This document shows positions 61,846-64,000 of a stretch of 64,000 nucleotides of DNA, piece after piece; the first letter of the stretch is position 1, and every line of letters begins with the position of its first letter. The position numbers and the translations under genes were made by a program. The notes under the pieces are model-generated. The model did not search any database and was not told where the DNA came from. It saw only the letters and a program-made list of their open reading frames with translations. The stretch covers positions 699,882 to 763,881 of the forward strand of contig CAUYUJ010016882.1 of assembly GCA_963575745.1 (NCBI GenBank). The letters run 5' to 3'. The DNA is from Prorocentrum cordatum (Eukaryota; Sar; Dinophyceae; Prorocentrales; Prorocentraceae).

Positions 61846-62115
61846 CCAACGGGACTCGCAACTGAACAACGGGACTCGCAACTGGAACAACGAGACTCGC
61901 AACTCAACAACGGGACCCGCAACTGGCAACAACGGGACTCGCAACTGGCAACAACGGGACTCGCAACTGGCAACAACGGGGCTCGCAACTGGCAATAACG
62001 GGACCCGCAACTGGCAACAACGGGACTCGCAACTGGCACGGGAGTCGTAACTGGCAGCAGCGGGATTCGCAATTGGCAGCAGGGAGACCTGCAATTGGCA
62101 GCAACGGGGCGCGCA
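61846..62115. repeat. 22-bp minisatellite (CGGGACTCGCAACTGGCAACAA)
   Basis: About a dozen units with GGGACTCGCAACTGGCAACA consensus, some shortened to 16 bp. The same unit appears in reverse orientation at 63905-64000. Confidence 0.95.
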
Positions 62116-62164
62116 AACGAAGGAATTGTAGAGACGTGCGGCTTCTGCAGGAGACCTCGTTTAA

Positions 62165-62480
62165 GCGGGAAAGTCGGTAAAAGAAAGAGAGTTTGGGTTA
62201 GGCGGGAGAACCGGCCTACCGATTCAGCGGGAGATCCGGCTTATGCGGGGGAACCGGTTTAAGCGGGATAGCCGGCTTAAGCAGGAGAGCCGGGAGAGCT
62301 GGCTTCAAAAAGAAAACTAAGTTTAATGGGAGAGATTGCTTTAACAGGAAACTGGCTTCAAACGGGACGGAAGGTTTAAAGACGAAACCGTTTTCAAATC
62401 TAGAGCTTTGTTTTTGTGGGAAAGCCGGTTTGGTGAGTCGGCCTTAGCGGGACATACAGAATGGTGAGATATGTTTGGAA
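62165..62480. repeat. AGCGGGAGA-CCGGCTTA short repeats
   Basis: Units of 20-25 bp such as AGCGGGAGATCCGGCTTATG recur from 62170 to about 62320 and fade to 62480. Confidence 0.85.
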
Positions 62481-63164
62481 TTCGTTTATGGATTAGCGGT
62501 GAAATCCGGTTTTGTCTTATTTGTATTGCATTGGTTTTGTATTCGCCCGGATTGTAATAATATGTATTTCTTTCGATTGCGTAATCGTAAATGGTCCCCG
62601 TTCACCGGATTGAAAACATCGCCGTAACCATACGGAGAAGCCCATAATATTCCCGACATTCTTCCGCATTGTTTCAAGGACCGAACCCGCGATCACAATG
62701 ATATATTCCGTTTGTCATATGCGGGCCTCCTGCAGCCAATAGAACGGCACTGCATTTCGACGACGACCTGCCGATGACAACGAAATCCCTCGACATTTTC
62801 ATGGCGACGACCTGCTCGACGATAACGAAATTTCCTTGGCCGACCTCTTGCATGTGATCCTTCCTCCTCTTCACCCTCTTCCTCATTCGGACCTCACAGA
62901 GCAATTATGTCCACCCCAAACGGCCGTGCTGAACCCCCCCCAACGGCCGCTAAGTCAGAACGCGGCCGCGGTCGCGCTCCTTCCCGCCCGGCAGCTGTAA
63001 AGGAAAGTCTCTGTGCATTCGACGACCTGCTAGGCGATGACGAAATTTTCCCCGTGGCCTTCTTCGACCTCCTCCTCTTGGACCTCCTCTTTTGCTCTTC
63101 TTCTTCGCCCTTCTCTTCATGCTCCTCGCCCTCTCTCTTTTTCATTTTCTTGCTCCTCGATCGG
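62481..63164. repeat. No gene; three copies of a GACGACCTGC-GATGACGAAAT motif
   Basis: CGACGACCTGC followed by GATGACAACGAAAT, GATAACGAAAT or GATGACGAAAT occurs near 62759, 62807 and 63017. A + frame at 62907-63176 spans the last copy and a CTCCTC tract but has no domain. Confidence 0.5.
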
Positions 63165-63600
63165 AAAAAGATATAGGAATGGGAGCAAACCGGAATGGGA
63201 GGGAGCCGGAATAGGAGGGAGAGAACTGGAATGGAAGGAATGGGAAAGAACTGGAAGAAGAAGAGAAATGGGAGGGAATCGGATAAAGATATCGGAATGG
63301 GAGCAAACCATAAGGGGGGGGAGCCGGAATAAGAGGGAGAGAACCGGAATGGGGGGAATGGGAAAAAACCGGAATAAAAAGAGAAATGGGAAAGAATCGG
63401 GAAAAGATATCGGAAGGGGACCAAACCAGAATGGGAGGGAACCGGAATAGGAGGGAGAGAACCGGAATGGGAGGAATGGGAGAGAACCGGAATAAGAAGA
63501 GAAATGGGAGGGAATCGGAAAAAGATATCGGAATGCGAGCAAACCAGAATGGGAGGGAACCTGAATAGGTAGGAGAGAGCCGGAACAGGAGGAATGGAGG
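63165..63600. repeat. About 115-bp tandem repeat built of GGAATGGGAG words
   Basis: AAGATATCGGAATGGGAGCA-like starts lie near 63165, 63284, 63405 and 63521, each followed by GGAACCGGAATAGGAGGGAG. Confidence 0.9.
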
Positions 63601-63659
63601 AATGGGAGATGGAGGAAGGTCCCCTACATCTTTCCTCGTCCTCCTTTGTTTTCTCGTTG

Positions 63660-63900
63660 CAAGCGTCCTTCTGCCTCCTCGTTGCCGGCCTCCTTCTGCC
63701 TCCTCGTTACGAACCTCCCTCTGCCTCCTCGTTACGAACCTCCCTCTGCCTCCTCCTCATCCTCAGCCTCCTCTTCGAAGTCCCGCTTCTCGCGGATGCT
63801 GTTCGCCCGGTTCGCCGGGCTTCGTCTCGCCGGGCTTCGTTTCGCCGGGGTCGCTTTCGCCAAGTTTCGTCTCGCTGGGCTTCGTTCTCGGGGATGCGCA
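63660..63900. repeat. CTTCTGCCTCCTCGTTACGA and CTTCGTCTCGCCGGG repeats
   Basis: Four units of about 29 bp (63660-63755), then 15-bp units CGGGCTTCGTCTCGC (63810-63890). Confidence 0.85.
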
Positions 63901-63904
63901 TGTA

Positions 63905-64000
63905 GTTGCGAATGTCGTTTTCCAGGTGCGAGCCCCGTTGTTGCCAGTTGCCGGTCCCGTTGTTGCCAGTTGCGAGTCCCGTTGTTGCCAGTTGCGAGTC
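63905..64000. repeat. 22-bp minisatellite, reverse orientation, running off the window
   Basis: CCCGTTGTTGCCAGTTGCGA units, the reverse complement of the array at 61846-62115. The array continues past the window end. Confidence 0.9.

Noticed and set aside
61846-62115. CRISPR-like array
   Set aside because: Units are contiguous 22-mers without unique spacers, and the context is eukaryotic.

Overview
The window looks like nuclear DNA of a dinoflagellate. The evidence is a near-perfect dinoflagellate spliced-leader (DinoSL) sequence at 36836-36856, tyrosine-recombinase retrotransposons carrying methyltransferase-like domains of the kind common in dinoflagellates, short interstitial TTTAGGG-type telomere motifs, an EF-hand tail typical of dinoflagellate cation channels, and a very low density of host genes. 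The species cannot be told from the sequence. Nearly everything recognisable is mobile DNA, its debris, or simple and tandem repeats.

Layout. 1-3.16 kb: trinucleotide and hexanucleotide repeats and a foldback (hairpin) element. 3.17-10.63 kb: a degenerate DIRS/Ngaro-like tyrosine-recombinase (YR) retrotransposon. Its 5' half (gag-like, reverse transcriptase, start of RNase H) lies on + and its 3' half (end of RNase H, YR, methyltransferase-like) on -. One inversion of about 6.88-10.62 kb would make it colinear and would also place its terminal repeats in the split order A1...B1-A2-B2. 10.63-15.14 kb: a second YR retroelement (+; RNase H, methyltransferase-like, YR), split between the last two domains by about 2.2 kb of 90-bp satellite. 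15.4-24.7 kb: duplicated blocks of roughly 60-bp repeats and GA-rich low-copy sequence, with one host-like exon (EF-hand tail of a cation channel, 18.5 kb). 24.8-27.5 kb: several foldback elements. 28.6-35.4 kb: a LINE with two intact ORFs (zinc-finger/coiled-coil ORF1; endonuclease-RT-RNase H ORF2), the only apparently undamaged element. 36.8-38 kb: relict DinoSL, a short zinc-finger ORF, telomere motif, AT/A tract. 39-42.3 kb: repeats with no recognised gene.

42.3-47.5 kb: a Helitron on - (Cys-rich modules, HUH Rep, Pif1-like helicase). The helicase N-terminal half is inverted in place relative to the rest. 48.4-52.5 kb: three further - strand ORFs of unknown function. 52.7-53.5 kb: a long polypurine tract. 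53.5-57.0 kb: three degenerate copies of a LINE C-terminal region. 57.5-61.1 kb: a damaged YR gene and an unknown ORF on the same strand. 61.8-64 kb: minisatellites, one of which recurs in opposite orientation at the window end.

The main point of interest is that two unrelated elements (YR retrotransposon and Helitron) are each restored to colinearity by one internal inversion. This may be real biology or an assembly artefact, and reads across the breakpoints would decide. All domain calls come from reading motifs by eye; no database search was run.
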